The notes under the pieces are model-generated. The model saw only the letters and a program-made list of their open reading frames with translations, had not been told where the DNA came from and searched no databases. Of a DNA stretch of 54,708 bases, positions 45,238-54,388 are shown piece after piece. Position 1 is the stretch's first letter, and each line of letters starts with the position of its first letter. The translations under genes and the position numbers were made by a program. This DNA is from Marinicella sp. (GTDB lineage Bacteria > Pseudomonadota > Gammaproteobacteria > Xanthomonadales > Marinicellaceae), in assembly GCA_028284365.1 (NCBI GenBank), contig JANQRW010000029.1:1-54708 (forward strand), given 5' to 3'.

Positions 45238-46121
45238 GTATTGCGGTCATCATCACAGACCGCAATACCGATGCATTGTGTCAAAGCCTCAAAGCACAAT
45301 TGCCCGAAGTTAGCATTCAACAATGGCCGAACATCCATGCACCAGATGCAGTTGAACTGGCGGTTTTGTGGAACCACCCCAAAGGCATCACCAATGAGCT
45401 GCCAAATTTGAAAGCTGTGGTATCTATGGGTGCTGGTGTCGATCACATCGATAATGATGATTGCATCGCTTCACACGTCAGTCGTGACCGCATTGTCACA
45501 TTGGCTTTGCAGCAGAACATGGCACAGTACGTCCTGCAACATATATTAGCGGAACACCGCCATGCCGCTGCCTACTGCAAACAACAAGCTGTAAAACACT
45601 GGCAAGTATTAGAGGCTGATGAATCCATGCCAGTGGTTGGTTTTTTGGGTTTGGGCTCGCTTGGAACGTTTGTGGCTGATAGGTGTGGTGACTTGGGTTT
45701 TGAAATCCTGGCTTGGACGTTGCATCAAAAACATCCAGAACATACTTGTTATCATGGTAAGTCAGGTTTGAAATTTGTTTGTGAAAACAGTGATTATTTA
45801 GTGGTTTTATTACCCTTGAATGAAAACACTCATCACATCATTGATACACAAGTTTTATCCTGGTGTCGAAGCAATTTGATGCTTATTAATGTTGGTCGAG
45901 GTGCCCATGTTGATGATGAAGCTTTACTCAATGCTTTGGACAATGGCCAAATCAGGAAAGCCATTCTGGACGTGTTCCAAACAGAACCTTTGCCAAGTAC
46001 CCATCCGTATTGGTCACACCCAAAAGTTACCCTAACGCCTCACAGCTCCTCGCGTTCTGATGTGGCTCAAACGGCACAGCAAATAGTTGAAAAGTATCGA
46101 AGATTAGCCGATAAAGGCTGA
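45234..46121 (+). CDS. D-isomer-specific 2-hydroxyacid dehydrogenase, GhrA-like
   Basis: This 295-residue enzyme resembles glyoxylate/hydroxypyruvate reductase A. It has a Rossmann NAD(P)-binding loop VGFLGLGSLGTFVAD, the substrate region SMGAGVDHID, the catalytic-arginine loop LINVGRGAHVDDEALL, the glutamate in VFQTEPLP and the catalytic histidine in LTPHSSS. It probably reduces glyoxylate or hydroxypyruvate in the cytoplasm; the exact substrate is not determined. It overlaps rppH by four bases, so they may be cotranscribed. Confidence 0.87.
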   Translation: MSIAVIITDRNTDALCQSLKAQLPEVSIQQWPNIHAPDAVELAVLWNHPKGITNELPNLKAVVSMGAGVDHIDNDDCIASHVSRDRIVTLALQQNMAQYVLQHILAEHRHAAAYCKQQAVKHWQVLEADESMPVVGFLGLGSLGTFVADRCGDLGFEILAWTLHQKHPEHTCYHGKSGLKFVCENSDYLVVLLPLNENTHHIIDTQVLSWCRSNLMLINVGRGAHVDDEALLNALDNGQIRKAILDVFQTEPLPSTHPYWSHPKVTLTPHSSSRSDVAQTAQQIVEKYRRLADKG

Positions 46122-46140
46122 GTTTTGAGGCTGGTTGGCT

Positions 46141-46941
46141 TCAACGGTTATTGGGGAAGTGTTGTAATAACTGAGCAAGGGGTTGGTCGGTTGACCATTT
46201 ATTGGAATGGTTTTTCCATAAAATTTCACCGCTGTCTTTGTCTATCCAAAAGATACTGGCTTGTTTGTGGCTACCCAGATCTAAACCTACATGTGTGTAA
46301 TCTGCTTGGCTGGCAATGGCTCCAGTTAAAAGTAATGAGCCCAATTGTTTCATAATACCCGGTGCAGACTGGTTGATGTGGATATACATGATGGCTGTGT
46401 CAGGTGCCATTTGCATGTTCTCAAAATGATAGCCCATTTGCATGCCGCGTAAACTCACTGGATCGCTCTTATCATGTCGCCGTTGTGCCAGGTATTTAAC
46501 CATAATGGTCAGAAACTCTTGATGTTGAGCCACCTGTTCATCTTTGATTTTACTTTGGGCCATGAGATAGGGTGGATAAAGCAGTTCATCTTGTGCTTGA
46601 TCTTGCCAATAGTGCTCCACGGCTAAATCACTTTTAATCAGTAACCCACTGCTCAGCAGATGTGATTTAACTTCAGGGTAACCGGCAGCATTCAATGCTG
46701 TTTTAACTTGAGCAAACAAATGTCCCAGGGTTTGTTGGTGGTAATAACTGTCGAAATCCCAGTATCGCCCAATGTCATCACGCAGGTTTAAATAATCAAT
46801 CACCACCACGACATGTTTAATGGGGTAGGCATCTGGGTTTGGATGTTGATAAATTAAACTGCCTTTGGGCTGGCAGGCAGCCAGCCCAAAGCAACAAATC
46901 AACAGCAGCTTATGGCATTGTATTCTTATAAACTTTACCAT
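46141..46941 (-). CDS. Hypothetical lipoprotein
   Basis: The 266-residue product has a lipoprotein signal with lipobox LAAC (Cys23), so it should be anchored in the outer membrane. No conserved domain is recognised. Segments such as KHVVVVIDYLNLRDDIGRYW and DPVSLRGMQMGYHFENMQM give no clear match. Its start overlaps the end of the amidohydrolase gene by 32 bases, suggesting coupling with that secreted enzyme. It converges with the reductase gene. Confidence 0.7.
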   Translation of the reverse strand: MVKFIRIQCHKLLLICCFGLAACQPKGSLIYQHPNPDAYPIKHVVVVIDYLNLRDDIGRYWDFDSYYHQQTLGHLFAQVKTALNAAGYPEVKSHLLSSGLLIKSDLAVEHYWQDQAQDELLYPPYLMAQSKIKDEQVAQHQEFLTIMVKYLAQRRHDKSDPVSLRGMQMGYHFENMQMAPDTAIMYIHINQSAPGIMKQLGSLLLTGAIASQADYTHVGLDLGSHKQASIFWIDKDSGEILWKNHSNKWSTDQPLAQLLQHFPNNR

Positions 46942-48199
46942 CCTTCATCACAAAATCAACATCCAATAGTTCTTTGATGTCTTCCAAGGGAGAGCCATCA
47001 GTGGCTATGATGTCAGCATATTTACCCACTTCTAAAGTTCCCAATTGTTCCGACATGTCAATCAAATCGGCTGCGTTGATGGTGGCAGTGACCAAAATGT
47101 CACCGTTTGGCATACCAGCCTCACTCATCAATACTGCTTCATCTGCATTGGTTCCATGTTTTGAAATACCACTGTCTGTTCCAAAAGCAATTTTTACGCC
47201 AGCTTTGATGGCTTTCCCAAAATTGCCTTGCATATCAGCACCTACTTTAATTGCTTTGGCTGCCACAGCAGGTGGTAATATGTCTGTCTCTTTAGCAATC
47301 CTCACCACTGTATCGCCAGCCAATAAAGTGGGGACTAAATAGGCTCCGGTTTCTTTGAATAATTTGATGGCTGCTTTGCCGGTATAAGTACCATGTTCAA
47401 TGCTGTGAACTCCAGCCTTAAGTGCTGCCACAATGCCATCTTCCTGATGGGCGTGTGAGGCCACTTTCTTGCCCATGCGCTTGGCAGCCAGCACCACTTC
47501 TTTCAACTCATCCATCTCCATCTGTTGTCCAGTGCCTGTGGCGCGATCCGTCATGACACCGCCTGTGGAAGTGATCTTAATCAAGTCGGCACCATACTTA
47601 ATGGCATCGCGCGTGGCACGACGACAGTCATAAGGGCCATCACAAATACTGCGATCAGTATAAAACTCCATCAGATCAGGCTTGATGCCGCTGACATCAG
47701 CATGGCCACCGGTAATACCCACGCCACCGGCAGCGATGACTCTGGGGCCATCTACCCAACCTTTATTCACTGCATCACGGTATGCATACATGTATTGAGA
47801 GTCAGAACCCACATCGCGAACGGTGGTGAAGCCTGCCATTAAAGTTTTCTTGCCATGGTGAATGGTGCGCATGCCTTTCAATTGGTCTGACATTTTCAAT
47901 GAATCGCGATCGTTGGTTGGCCCTAATTCACCTTGAAGGTGAACATGCATGTCCATCAGTCCTGGCATCACAAATGAATCATGCAAATCAATGATCTTCA
48001 TGTCATCGGTTTGCTCAAAGCGAGTAAATCCAGCTTCAACTGCAGTGATCTTGCCACCTTCAATGATCAAGGTGTGGTTTGTCAGCGGCTTTTCACCTGG
48101 AATCGCCAACAACTCCCCGGCATAAATAACAGTTTTGGCTGTTGCTGGCTGAATCATGTAAGTTAACATCAACAAAGCGGTCATTAATAATCTATTCAT
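46910..48199 (-). CDS. Secreted amidohydrolase family metalloenzyme
   Basis: I start at ATG 48199 (MNRLLMTALLMLTYMIQPATA), which gives a signal peptide and 429 residues. The TIM-barrel amidohydrolase metal site is complete: HVH in MDMHVHLQGE, the carboxylated-lysine region DLIKITSTGG, histidines in SHAHQEDG and HSIEHGTYTG, and the aspartate in AFGTDSGISKHG. It resembles imidazolonepropionase-like and Xaa-Pro dipeptidase-type members that cleave dipeptides or cyclic amides. The export signal suggests a periplasmic or cell-surface role. The substrate is unknown. Confidence 0.87.
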   Translation of the reverse strand: MNRLLMTALLMLTYMIQPATAKTVIYAGELLAIPGEKPLTNHTLIIEGGKITAVEAGFTRFEQTDDMKIIDLHDSFVMPGLMDMHVHLQGELGPTNDRDSLKMSDQLKGMRTIHHGKKTLMAGFTTVRDVGSDSQYMYAYRDAVNKGWVDGPRVIAAGGVGITGGHADVSGIKPDLMEFYTDRSICDGPYDCRRATRDAIKYGADLIKITSTGGVMTDRATGTGQQMEMDELKEVVLAAKRMGKKVASHAHQEDGIVAALKAGVHSIEHGTYTGKAAIKLFKETGAYLVPTLLAGDTVVRIAKETDILPPAVAAKAIKVGADMQGNFGKAIKAGVKIAFGTDSGISKHGTNADEAVLMSEAGMPNGDILVTATINAADLIDMSEQLGTLEVGKYADIIATDGSPLEDIKELLDVDFVMKDGKVYKNTMP

Positions 48200-48324
48200 G
48201 GTTTTGTTCCAAAAAATATGAAGCAATAATCTTAACAGAACAGCATCATGTTTTGAGAATTTACCTTTGCGATTGTGTTGAGGTGATAGAATGTTTTACA
48301 GAATTTTTGTAGGTGATAAACAAT

Positions 48325-49275
48325 ATGACAAATAAACTTAAAATCGGTCTGATTCAGATTGCTCCGATCTGGTTAAATCGCATCAAAACAACGGAAAAAA
48401 TTATCGATTATCTGCACCAGGCTGGTAAACAAGGTTGTGAATTGGTGGCATTGGGTGAAGGTTTATTACCTGGTTATCCCTTTTGGATTGAGTTGACTCA
48501 TGGCGCTCGTTTTAATGCGCAGGATCAAAAAGAGTTTCATGCCCACTATTGTCAACAGGCGGTACAAATTGAGCGGGGGGATTTGGATGACATCTGTGCC
48601 GTCTTGAAACAACACCAAATGGCTTGTTATCTGGGTGTTATTGAACGCCCTGTGGATCGTGGTGGTCATAGTTTATATTGTTCGATTGTATATATTAATG
48701 AACAGGGTGTTATCCAATCCGTACACCGCAAATTACAGCCCACTTATGAAGAACGATTGACTTGGTCGCCTGGTGATGCCAATGGCTTGCAAACTCACAA
48801 ACTGGGTGCGTTCACACTGGGTGGTTTGAATTGTTGGGAAAACTGGATGCCGTTGGCACGAACGGCTTTGTATGCGCAGGGCGAAGATTTACATGTTGCC
48901 AACTGGCCAGGCAGCATCAGAAATACACATGACATCACTCCAATGATGGCTAAGGAAGGTCGTTCATTTGTGATTTCGGTCAGCGGCTTGATGCGACCTG
49001 AGGATTTTCCAAAAAACACGCCGCATTATGAAGCCTTGTTTAAAGATTGTCCGGGTGACTTTTTGGCTGATGGTGGATCGTGTCTGTGTGCACCCGATGG
49101 CTCATTTATCATTGAGCCACAAGTGGGTGAAGAAGGGATTTATACAGCCACCATTAACCACACAAAGGTCTTTGAAGAGCGTCAGAATTTTGACCCCGTT
49201 GGGCATTATTCCAGACCGGATGTGTTGCAGTTAAAGGTTAACAAAAAAAGGCTGAATCACTTAGATGAGATATGA
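48325..49275 (+). CDS. Carbon-nitrogen hydrolase (nitrilase family)
   Basis: This 316-residue cytoplasmic enzyme starts at ATG 48325 (TAGGTG nine bases upstream; GTG at 48313 is possible). The catalytic triad is visible: Glu in ALGEGLLPGYP, Lys in VHRKLQPTYEERLTW and Cys in GGLNCWENWMPL. These local sequences are typical of true nitrilases (branch 1), which convert nitriles to acids and ammonia, rather than of amidases. It diverges from the amidohydrolase gene. Substrate is not predicted. Confidence 0.9.
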   Translation: MTNKLKIGLIQIAPIWLNRIKTTEKIIDYLHQAGKQGCELVALGEGLLPGYPFWIELTHGARFNAQDQKEFHAHYCQQAVQIERGDLDDICAVLKQHQMACYLGVIERPVDRGGHSLYCSIVYINEQGVIQSVHRKLQPTYEERLTWSPGDANGLQTHKLGAFTLGGLNCWENWMPLARTALYAQGEDLHVANWPGSIRNTHDITPMMAKEGRSFVISVSGLMRPEDFPKNTPHYEALFKDCPGDFLADGGSCLCAPDGSFIIEPQVGEEGIYTATINHTKVFEERQNFDPVGHYSRPDVLQLKVNKKRLNHLDEI

Positions 49276-49332
49276 ACTAAGTCTAGGCTTGTTTGTTAAT
49301 TTACTTTCATGCTGAGGTTTTATCTGGTTATG

Positions 49333-49402
49333 TTAACCAGCCAACGCCAAATGTCCGGTCTTGACCCAAATGATGGTTTCTTCATTGACATAGGGGTGGT
49401 GT
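49333..49402 (-). pseudogene. Duplicated 3' end of the cupin gene
   Basis: On the minus strand this reads HHPYVNEETIIWVKTGHL followed by ALAG and a stop. Its first 18 residues equal the end of the intact cupin protein at 51578-52243 except for N in place of D. The 55-base identical core (one difference) also encodes the last residues of the IPTL-CTERM gene in another frame. It is a remnant of a duplicated or displaced gene end. Confidence 0.8.
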
Positions 49403-50005
49403 TGAATTTTTGAATTTACTGCGAGTCCAATACATAAGTAAAAGTATTAATAGCCCCAAGGCCCAAAAAGACAAAGCAGGCACCATCGGTGGCCTGACGC
49501 CTAAAGTTAGTGTGATGCTGTTATTGCTTTGGTCTGGATCGGTGTCAAGAAAAGCGGGTAGATTAAACCATTCGATCGATAAAGTACCTGAGGTGAGAAA
49601 AGACTGCATCAGCCCATGACATGTGATCGATTCATTAGGTGCAATAGGCGGGGAAAAAAAAGTATAGATGAATAGTAAAGGATTCGGGGGTATCGGTTTG
49701 CCAAAGCCGGAGATAAAAAAGCAAGGATGCTCAATATTTGGATTGTTAGTAATCAATAGTGGGGTATTTTGTTCAAGGACTAAATCTACTGAGAGTGGTA
49801 ATGCTATGGTGGAGTTTGTCCCCGCTTCTTCTGGACCGTTGTTGGTTATGGTAATACTGAATGGAATGACTTGGCCCAAGGCCAGATCATCCAGTGGTTC
49901 GTGCTCAATGCTAAGCGCCAGATCAGCCACACCAGCTAGGGTCTTTGTGGCGATACACAACAGCCCCACGCAAATTTTCCATTGCTTTATTTGAACGTGT
50001 TTCAT
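49382..50005 (-). CDS. Exported DUF11-like protein with IPTL-CTERM-like anchor
   Basis: The 207-residue protein has an N-terminal hydrophobic signal (ICVGLLCIATKTLAG). A DUF11-like beta-sandwich follows: ADLALSIEHEPLDDLALGQV, then ITNNGPEEAG, and DTDPDQSNNSITLTL. The C-terminus VPALSFWALGLLILLLMYWT then RSKFK has the IPTL-CTERM layout (short P-x-L-S-x-W motif, membrane helix, basic end), a predicted sorting signal. The final residues (TPPLCQ) are read out of frame from the duplicated cupin end, so the tail is not ancestral. It overlaps the metalloprotease stop by four bases. Confidence 0.75.
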   Translation of the reverse strand: MKHVQIKQWKICVGLLCIATKTLAGVADLALSIEHEPLDDLALGQVIPFSITITNNGPEEAGTNSTIALPLSVDLVLEQNTPLLITNNPNIEHPCFFISGFGKPIPPNPLLFIYTFFSPPIAPNESITCHGLMQSFLTSGTLSIEWFNLPAFLDTDPDQSNNSITLTLGVRPPMVPALSFWALGLLILLLMYWTRSKFKNSTPPLCQ

Positions 50006-51448
50006 TCAAAATCACCCATGAAGATTAAATCAGGGCGATCCCGAAACACTGACATCGTTGGGGAAAGATCATCAATGATTTTGGCGTTGTAGCGGGTGTT
50101 GGGGTCGCCAGTGGCGACGCCGTTAACAATGATATTGGGGTTGGAAAAATACAGTCGCCTGGGAGTGTTTGCATCAATACTCATGATTGAAGCGAAGGTG
50201 CTTGGAATCAGGGTGGCAAAGGCCTCAGGGTAGCCGTTACCAGAGACGTCAGCGACCCAACCGCCAGGTAACTGTCCTCCTGGCGCTGGCACCTCTGTCG
50301 CTACATGGTTGGCACCCATCATATGGCCCACTTCATGGGTAAATGTGTCATCGGCAATGGCACAAAGTTGGTTAACTATGGCGTATGAATAGTTATTAAA
50401 AGCCGAACCGATGCCACAACTGCCCTGAAGTGTGCTGTCACAGCCTGGTTTTGTCTGGACGAAAGTGATCCCGCATAAAGAGAAATTGTCCTTGACCACT
50501 GCCACCACCAAATCTGCCCCGACTGAGTCGCGTAGGTTATTGACTGATGTGAAATTGATAAGCCTATTCCTGGCTGAAACTGCTCCAGCAAATCCCGATG
50601 CAATAATAAAACCACTTAATTTAGCGGTATGAAAGCGGCTGACACGGGTGTTGGTGAGGCTGTTATCCAAGGCCAAATTATTGTGATCAATCGCGGCTGT
50701 GATCAGCGTGTCGATGCCCAGAGTATCATTGGGGTCGATGGGGCTGCCGCCCGCACCGATACGGGCATCTTCCGTCCAAACGATGAGTATGTCAAGCACT
50801 GTGGGATTTTGTAGGCGGTTAAATGTTTGGTTCTGTTTGGCATCGATTTTTTTGTAATGTGAAATATAAACTTCATCATCAGGCACGTCGAAATCATTGG
50901 GTGCTACTTCGATCGAGTAATTGGCCAACGTTTCAAGAGCGACATCACTGGGTGGAAAGCCTGCTGATCTGACATCAATCAGGGTGTAGTCATCGCTGCC
51001 ACTGCCGGCACTTTCTATACTCCAGCGTTTGGTGTTACCGGTTATCAGTCCAATTAATTGACCCTGGTTAACCGTCAGTAACACATCGTATTCATCAGTG
51101 ATGCCTTGCCAACTGTAACTGAATTCGCTATTATCAAGTTCAGGGTTAGGCCAAAAATCCGGAGCACTTGGTGGGTCTGCATCTTCATCACGATAAAAAT
51201 AACCTTCTCTGGCGGCAAAATATTTCAGAGGTATTGTTGAAGTGGTTGAATCAGGCAGGTTCAAAGTCAGCAACTCAGGAGCAGATTTCAACTCATCAAA
51301 ATTGATGTTTACATCATAAAGAGCAAAGGCTGTTGGGGGGGGGGGAGATGCCGCCGCCTGCAGGTTGGATAGAAATAAATAAATCAGTTTCTGCTTGTAT
51401 TGAAAGAGATGCCAGGGTGAGCAGTGTAAGTAGGTTTGGCTTTATCAT
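50002..51448 (-). CDS. Secreted zincin metalloprotease, frame-shifted at a poly-C tract
   Basis: The catalytic region contains HEVGHMMGANH, the extended zinc motif HExxHxxGxxH of metzincin/reprolysin-like proteases. The uninterrupted frame runs only from 51291 (429 residues). A strong ribosome binding site (AAGGAG, seven bases before ATG 51448) starts a different frame with a clear signal peptide (MIKPNLLTLLTLASLSIQA). The two frames meet at a run of 11 C (51335-51345). Ten or thirteen C would join signal peptide and protease; with 11 the protein ends soon after the tract. Either the gene is phase-variable and OFF here, or the run is miscounted. The C-terminus DLIFMGDFE resembles the short IF..GFE tails of secreted proteins in this group. 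Confidence 0.8.
51335..51345. repeat. Homopolymer of 11 G (C on the coding strand)
   Basis: The run lies between the signal peptide and mature protease codons. Homopolymers this long slip during replication and are classic contingency loci. See the protease entry for the frame logic. Confidence 0.9.
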
Positions 51449-51577
51449 GTAAATACTCCTTGTTTACTGAGACACTGATATTATGCATTTGTTGCTCTGA
51501 TTTCAAGGTATTCATAATTAATCACTGTGCTTTAAAGCGTTCATGAATTGGTGGAAAATACAAAATAAAGAAAGTGA

Positions 51578-52243
51578 TTAAACTGGTATTAAATGTCCGG
51601 TCTTGACCCAAATGATGGTTTCTTCATCGACATAGGGGTGGTGTGAACTGAGGTGGGGGCTGCGAATCCAGGTGCCTTTTGGATAGTGACCGTGTTCGTC
51701 TTTGAACATCCCTGAAAGTACGAAAATTTCTTCACCGCCAAAGTGGGTGTGCGGTTGAAAGGTTTCATCTTTGGGCCACTTAACCAGGGCTGTGTTTTCA
51801 TGGATGTGGCTGTGCAAGGGCATGACTTGCAAGCCGCCTATGCCAGGTCGCCAGGGAGTGCTGTTGGTGTCGATGCGAATTTGGGTGGTATCTGTTTCTT
51901 GGAATTGGCACAGTTTGACCAGTATTGTGCAGCCTTCTTTGCTGTAGGGTGCATGTGATGTGCCATCAGGGTTGCGCAAATAAGTGCCGGCTGGATAATC
52001 ACCGTGTTCATCCGAAAAAACCCGATCCAGAACCAAAATTTCCTCACCTTTGGGATGTTGATGTGTCTTGAAGGTCGCCCCAGCTTGGTACTTAACCACG
52101 CTGGTGGCATGGCCGTGCTCCGCACCTGCTCTGGCCAGCCGTTTCCTGAACACCATGGGCGATGGACTGGACGACCAGTCCATGTGTTCAGTTTCAATAA
52201 CCACACGCCGTGTGAAGTCCATATTTAAGTGATTTTTTTGCAT
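51578..52243 (-). CDS. Double-cupin (ChrR-like cupin) protein
   Basis: The 221-residue protein has two tandem cupin folds. The first has HQHPKGEEILVLDRVFSDE and AGTYLRNPDGTSHAPY; the second has HTHFGGEEIFVLSGMFKDE and KGTWIRSPHLSSHHPY. Both retain the metal-binding HxH, E and H. This arrangement resembles the cupin half of ChrR-type anti-sigma proteins, but the zinc-binding N-terminal half of ChrR is absent, so a stand-alone metal-binding or dioxygenase-like role is possible. It is nine bases downstream of the SDR gene. Its last codons are duplicated at 49333-49402. Confidence 0.85.
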   Translation of the reverse strand: MQKNHLNMDFTRRVVIETEHMDWSSSPSPMVFRKRLARAGAEHGHATSVVKYQAGATFKTHQHPKGEEILVLDRVFSDEHGDYPAGTYLRNPDGTSHAPYSKEGCTILVKLCQFQETDTTQIRIDTNSTPWRPGIGGLQVMPLHSHIHENTALVKWPKDETFQPHTHFGGEEIFVLSGMFKDEHGHYPKGTWIRSPHLSSHHPYVDEETIIWVKTGHLIPV

Positions 52244-52252
52244 TGTTTGTTG

Positions 52253-53017
52253 TTAGTTTCTGCCAGCCATAACACCACCATCAACATCCCAAATTGCCCC
52301 AGTGACCCAATCAGCTTCTTCTGATAGCAGGAATGTGATGGTATGTGCCACATCTTGTACTTGGCCTATTCTACCGATTGGATGAAAAGAATCAAAACCA
52401 GTTAAAGTTTCATCCATCACATCATCTGCTATAAAGGCACCATAAATGGGAGTTTTAACAACCGCTGGTGCTACTGCATTGACCCTGATATTATCATCAC
52501 CTAATTCCATGGCTAAGTGCTGGGTTAAGGCATGCAATCCAGCTTTGGCCATAGAATAGGCAGAGGACGGTGTGGCTTTGATGGCTTGTTTGGCCCACAT
52601 CGAACCGATGTTGACAATGGCTCCGAATTGTTGTTTTTGCATGTTTTTGACCACTGTTTGAGTGATCAAAAAGGTGGCTTTATTCAAATCTGCATAACGG
52701 TCATATTCAGCCGCACTGTGATTGATAAAGGCATTGGGGTTGAATGTGCCAGCGGCATTGATCAGATAATCGTAAGTATCATCTTGTATGCCCTGTGTAA
52801 ATTCGATCATGGCTTGTTGATCGAGTAAATTGACTTGATGGGTTTGTACTTGACCCAGCTGATTCAATTGATTCTCCGCAGCTGTGAGCTTGTTTGGGTT
52901 GTTGCCGACCACATCAACAGCCAGGCCAGAACGTAATAATTGTTGAGCTGTGGCCAGACCCATGCCACTGCTGCCACCAACAATAAGGGCTCTGCTGTTG
53001 GGTTTGAATGTTGTCAT
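52253..53017 (-). CDS. Short-chain dehydrogenase/reductase
   Basis: This 254-residue enzyme is a classical SDR: cofactor loop GGSSGMGLA near the N-terminus, NAAG, the serine in NIGSMW, the YSMAK catalytic Tyr-Lys pair, and the [11 protein letters not shown] end. Asn after the beta-2 strand (VVGNNPNK) is compatible with NADP binding. The substrate is unknown. It is divergent from an HxlR-type regulator, which probably controls it and the downstream cupin gene. Confidence 0.92.
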   Translation of the reverse strand: MTTFKPNSRALIVGGSSGMGLATAQQLLRSGLAVDVVGNNPNKLTAAENQLNQLGQVQTHQVNLLDQQAMIEFTQGIQDDTYDYLINAAGTFNPNAFINHSAAEYDRYADLNKATFLITQTVVKNMQKQQFGAIVNIGSMWAKQAIKATPSSAYSMAKAGLHALTQHLAMELGDDNIRVNAVAPAVVKTPIYGAFIADDVMDETLTGFDSFHPIGRIGQVQDVAHTITFLLSEEADWVTGAIWDVDGGVMAGRN

Positions 53018-53076
53018 GTTGGTCCCTCCAATTGTGATTAATGTGGCTCATGATATGATGTAAATCCTTAGAAAAA

Positions 53077-53114
53077 CAGTAAGTACCAATTGGTGCAGTA
53101 AGTACCTAATGGTG
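53077..53114 (+). promoter_or_regulatory. Tandem 19-bp direct repeats, candidate HxlR operator
   Basis: CAGTAAGTACCAATTGGTG (53077-53095) is followed directly by CAGTAAGTACCTAATGGTG (53096-53114), with two differences. The second copy ends seven bases before the regulator's ATG and both lie in the divergent gap with the SDR gene. The ACCAATTGGT part of the first copy is palindromic. Confidence 0.65.
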
Positions 53115-53121
53115 TAAGTTT

Positions 53122-53469
53122 ATGAATTCAAAAGAAAAAAAATTTATTCAAAAAACAGCCCCTGTTGAGGGTGCGAGGATGGTTGAAACCATCTTTGGCT
53201 GTAAATGGTCTTTAACGGTTTATCAGTTACTGGCTAATGGCATCAATCGACCAGGAGAAATGGTGCGTTCAGTGGATGGTTTGAGCACCAAAGTGTTGAA
53301 TGAGTGTCTTAGGCGTAACATGCAATTTGGTATACTTGAGAAAGTGAGTTATGCAGAAATCCCTCCCAGGGTTGAATATGTGGTTACCGATTTTGGCAAA
53401 CAATTTATGACCACTGTTGAACAAATTGAATCACTACAACTATTGATTGACCAACAAGGTGCTTGTTGA
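53122..53469 (+). CDS. HxlR-family transcriptional regulator
   Basis: The 115-residue winged-helix protein has family features: MVETIFGCKWSLTVYQLLANG, then RPGEMVRSVDGLSTKVLNE and a wing EIPPRVEYVVTDFGKQF. HxlR regulators typically respond to aldehydes, oxidants or quinones and sense through a cysteine near the N-terminus; Cys27 or so (in FGCKW) is in that position. It is divergent from the SDR gene with two tandem repeats in between. Confidence 0.9.
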   Translation: MNSKEKKFIQKTAPVEGARMVETIFGCKWSLTVYQLLANGINRPGEMVRSVDGLSTKVLNECLRRNMQFGILEKVSYAEIPPRVEYVVTDFGKQFMTTVEQIESLQLLIDQQGAC

Positions 53470-53674
53470 AAAAGGAAAGCGGCCGCGGCAAGCACAGCTA
53501 GCAGCTTCGGGCTCGCTCTTTCTGATTTGCCTACATGGATGTAGGTCTGCCGCGTAGCTTAAGTAGTCAGTAGATTAGCACTTCGGCTCCGCTCAGTGCA
53601 CGATATAACGTTGGCTGAGCGGAGCCGAAGCCTTGGTTAATATCAGGCTTTTTTATCTCCGATAAAACTGTGAA
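53470..53674. other. Intergenic with palindromic elements
   Basis: No gene is visible. It contains CCTACATGGATGTAGG (53530-53545), a near-perfect palindrome, and the long inverted repeat at 53581-53630. This sits between convergent genes, so the long hairpin may also end transcription from both sides. Confidence 0.6.
53581..53630. repeat. Perfect 16-bp inverted repeat, REP-like element
   Basis: CTTCGGCTCCGCTCAG (53581-53596) and CTGAGCGGAGCCGAAG (53615-53630) are exact reverse complements around an 18-base loop. A related half (CACTTCGACTGAGCTCAGTG) occurs at 54653-54672. This suggests a dispersed palindromic repeat family in the genome. Confidence 0.75.
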
Positions 53675-54388
53675 TCAATCGGCCAGATAATATTCAATGG
53701 TTGATACCACTCGGATTTTTTTAATGTGCGGGTTGTTTTGATCACGAGGGCTGACACTGAACTGGCCTTGTCTTGCTTGTTTGATTTTGCCCAATCGACT
53801 GCTTGAATCAGCTGCAAATTTCAGCGCCACTTCTCTGGCATTTTGTGTCGCTTCTTCAATCATTGCGGGTTTAATCTCATTTAAACTGGTGAACAAATAA
53901 TCAGTTCGATTCTCATAATTGTCACCCTTGAATACAATGCCTTGTTTGCCCAAGTCGGATAATTTGGTCATGGCTTGTCTGACGGTATCGATTTGATGAG
54001 AGTAAACCGTCACCGTCTGGGTCGCCACGAAACGAAAGGTTGTGTTGCTTTCACCATAGTTTTGCGCCTGTTTGTCTATCACGGCAGGCGGTGCGAAGCT
54101 GATTGCATCATCCAGAATTGCGTTGCTGTTTAAAAACTCACTGATCAGTTGGTTATTGTTATCTATGGTGAGGTAAAGGTTGTTTAAGTTGTTATCTGCT
54201 ATCGAGTAGGAGATCGGCCAAATAACCACATCGGCTGGTAACTCTCTTTCCGATAAACCCTTTACTGTGACGCTGCGATCCAGCTTCTTGAAATCGATGA
54301 TGGCTTGAGAAAGTAGATAACCCATCACGCCCAGACCCAGAAAAATAAAGGTGCCCAAGAAAAAGAAGTGTTGTTTTGATTGACGCAT
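53675..54388 (-). CDS. SIMPL-domain (DUF541) protein
   Basis: The 237-residue protein has one N-terminal membrane anchor (FFFLGTFIFLGLGVMGYLLS) and a SIMPL domain: VTVKGLSERELPADVVIWP at its start and IKKIRVVSTIEYYLAD at its end. These proteins sit in the periplasm or inner membrane and form large ring-like assemblies in some members; their function is unclear, with links to oxidative stress. It converges with the HxlR gene. Confidence 0.87.
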   Translation of the reverse strand: MRQSKQHFFFLGTFIFLGLGVMGYLLSQAIIDFKKLDRSVTVKGLSERELPADVVIWPISYSIADNNLNNLYLTIDNNNQLISEFLNSNAILDDAISFAPPAVIDKQAQNYGESNTTFRFVATQTVTVYSHQIDTVRQAMTKLSDLGKQGIVFKGDNYENRTDYLFTSLNEIKPAMIEEATQNAREVALKFAADSSSRLGKIKQARQGQFSVSPRDQNNPHIKKIRVVSTIEYYLAD

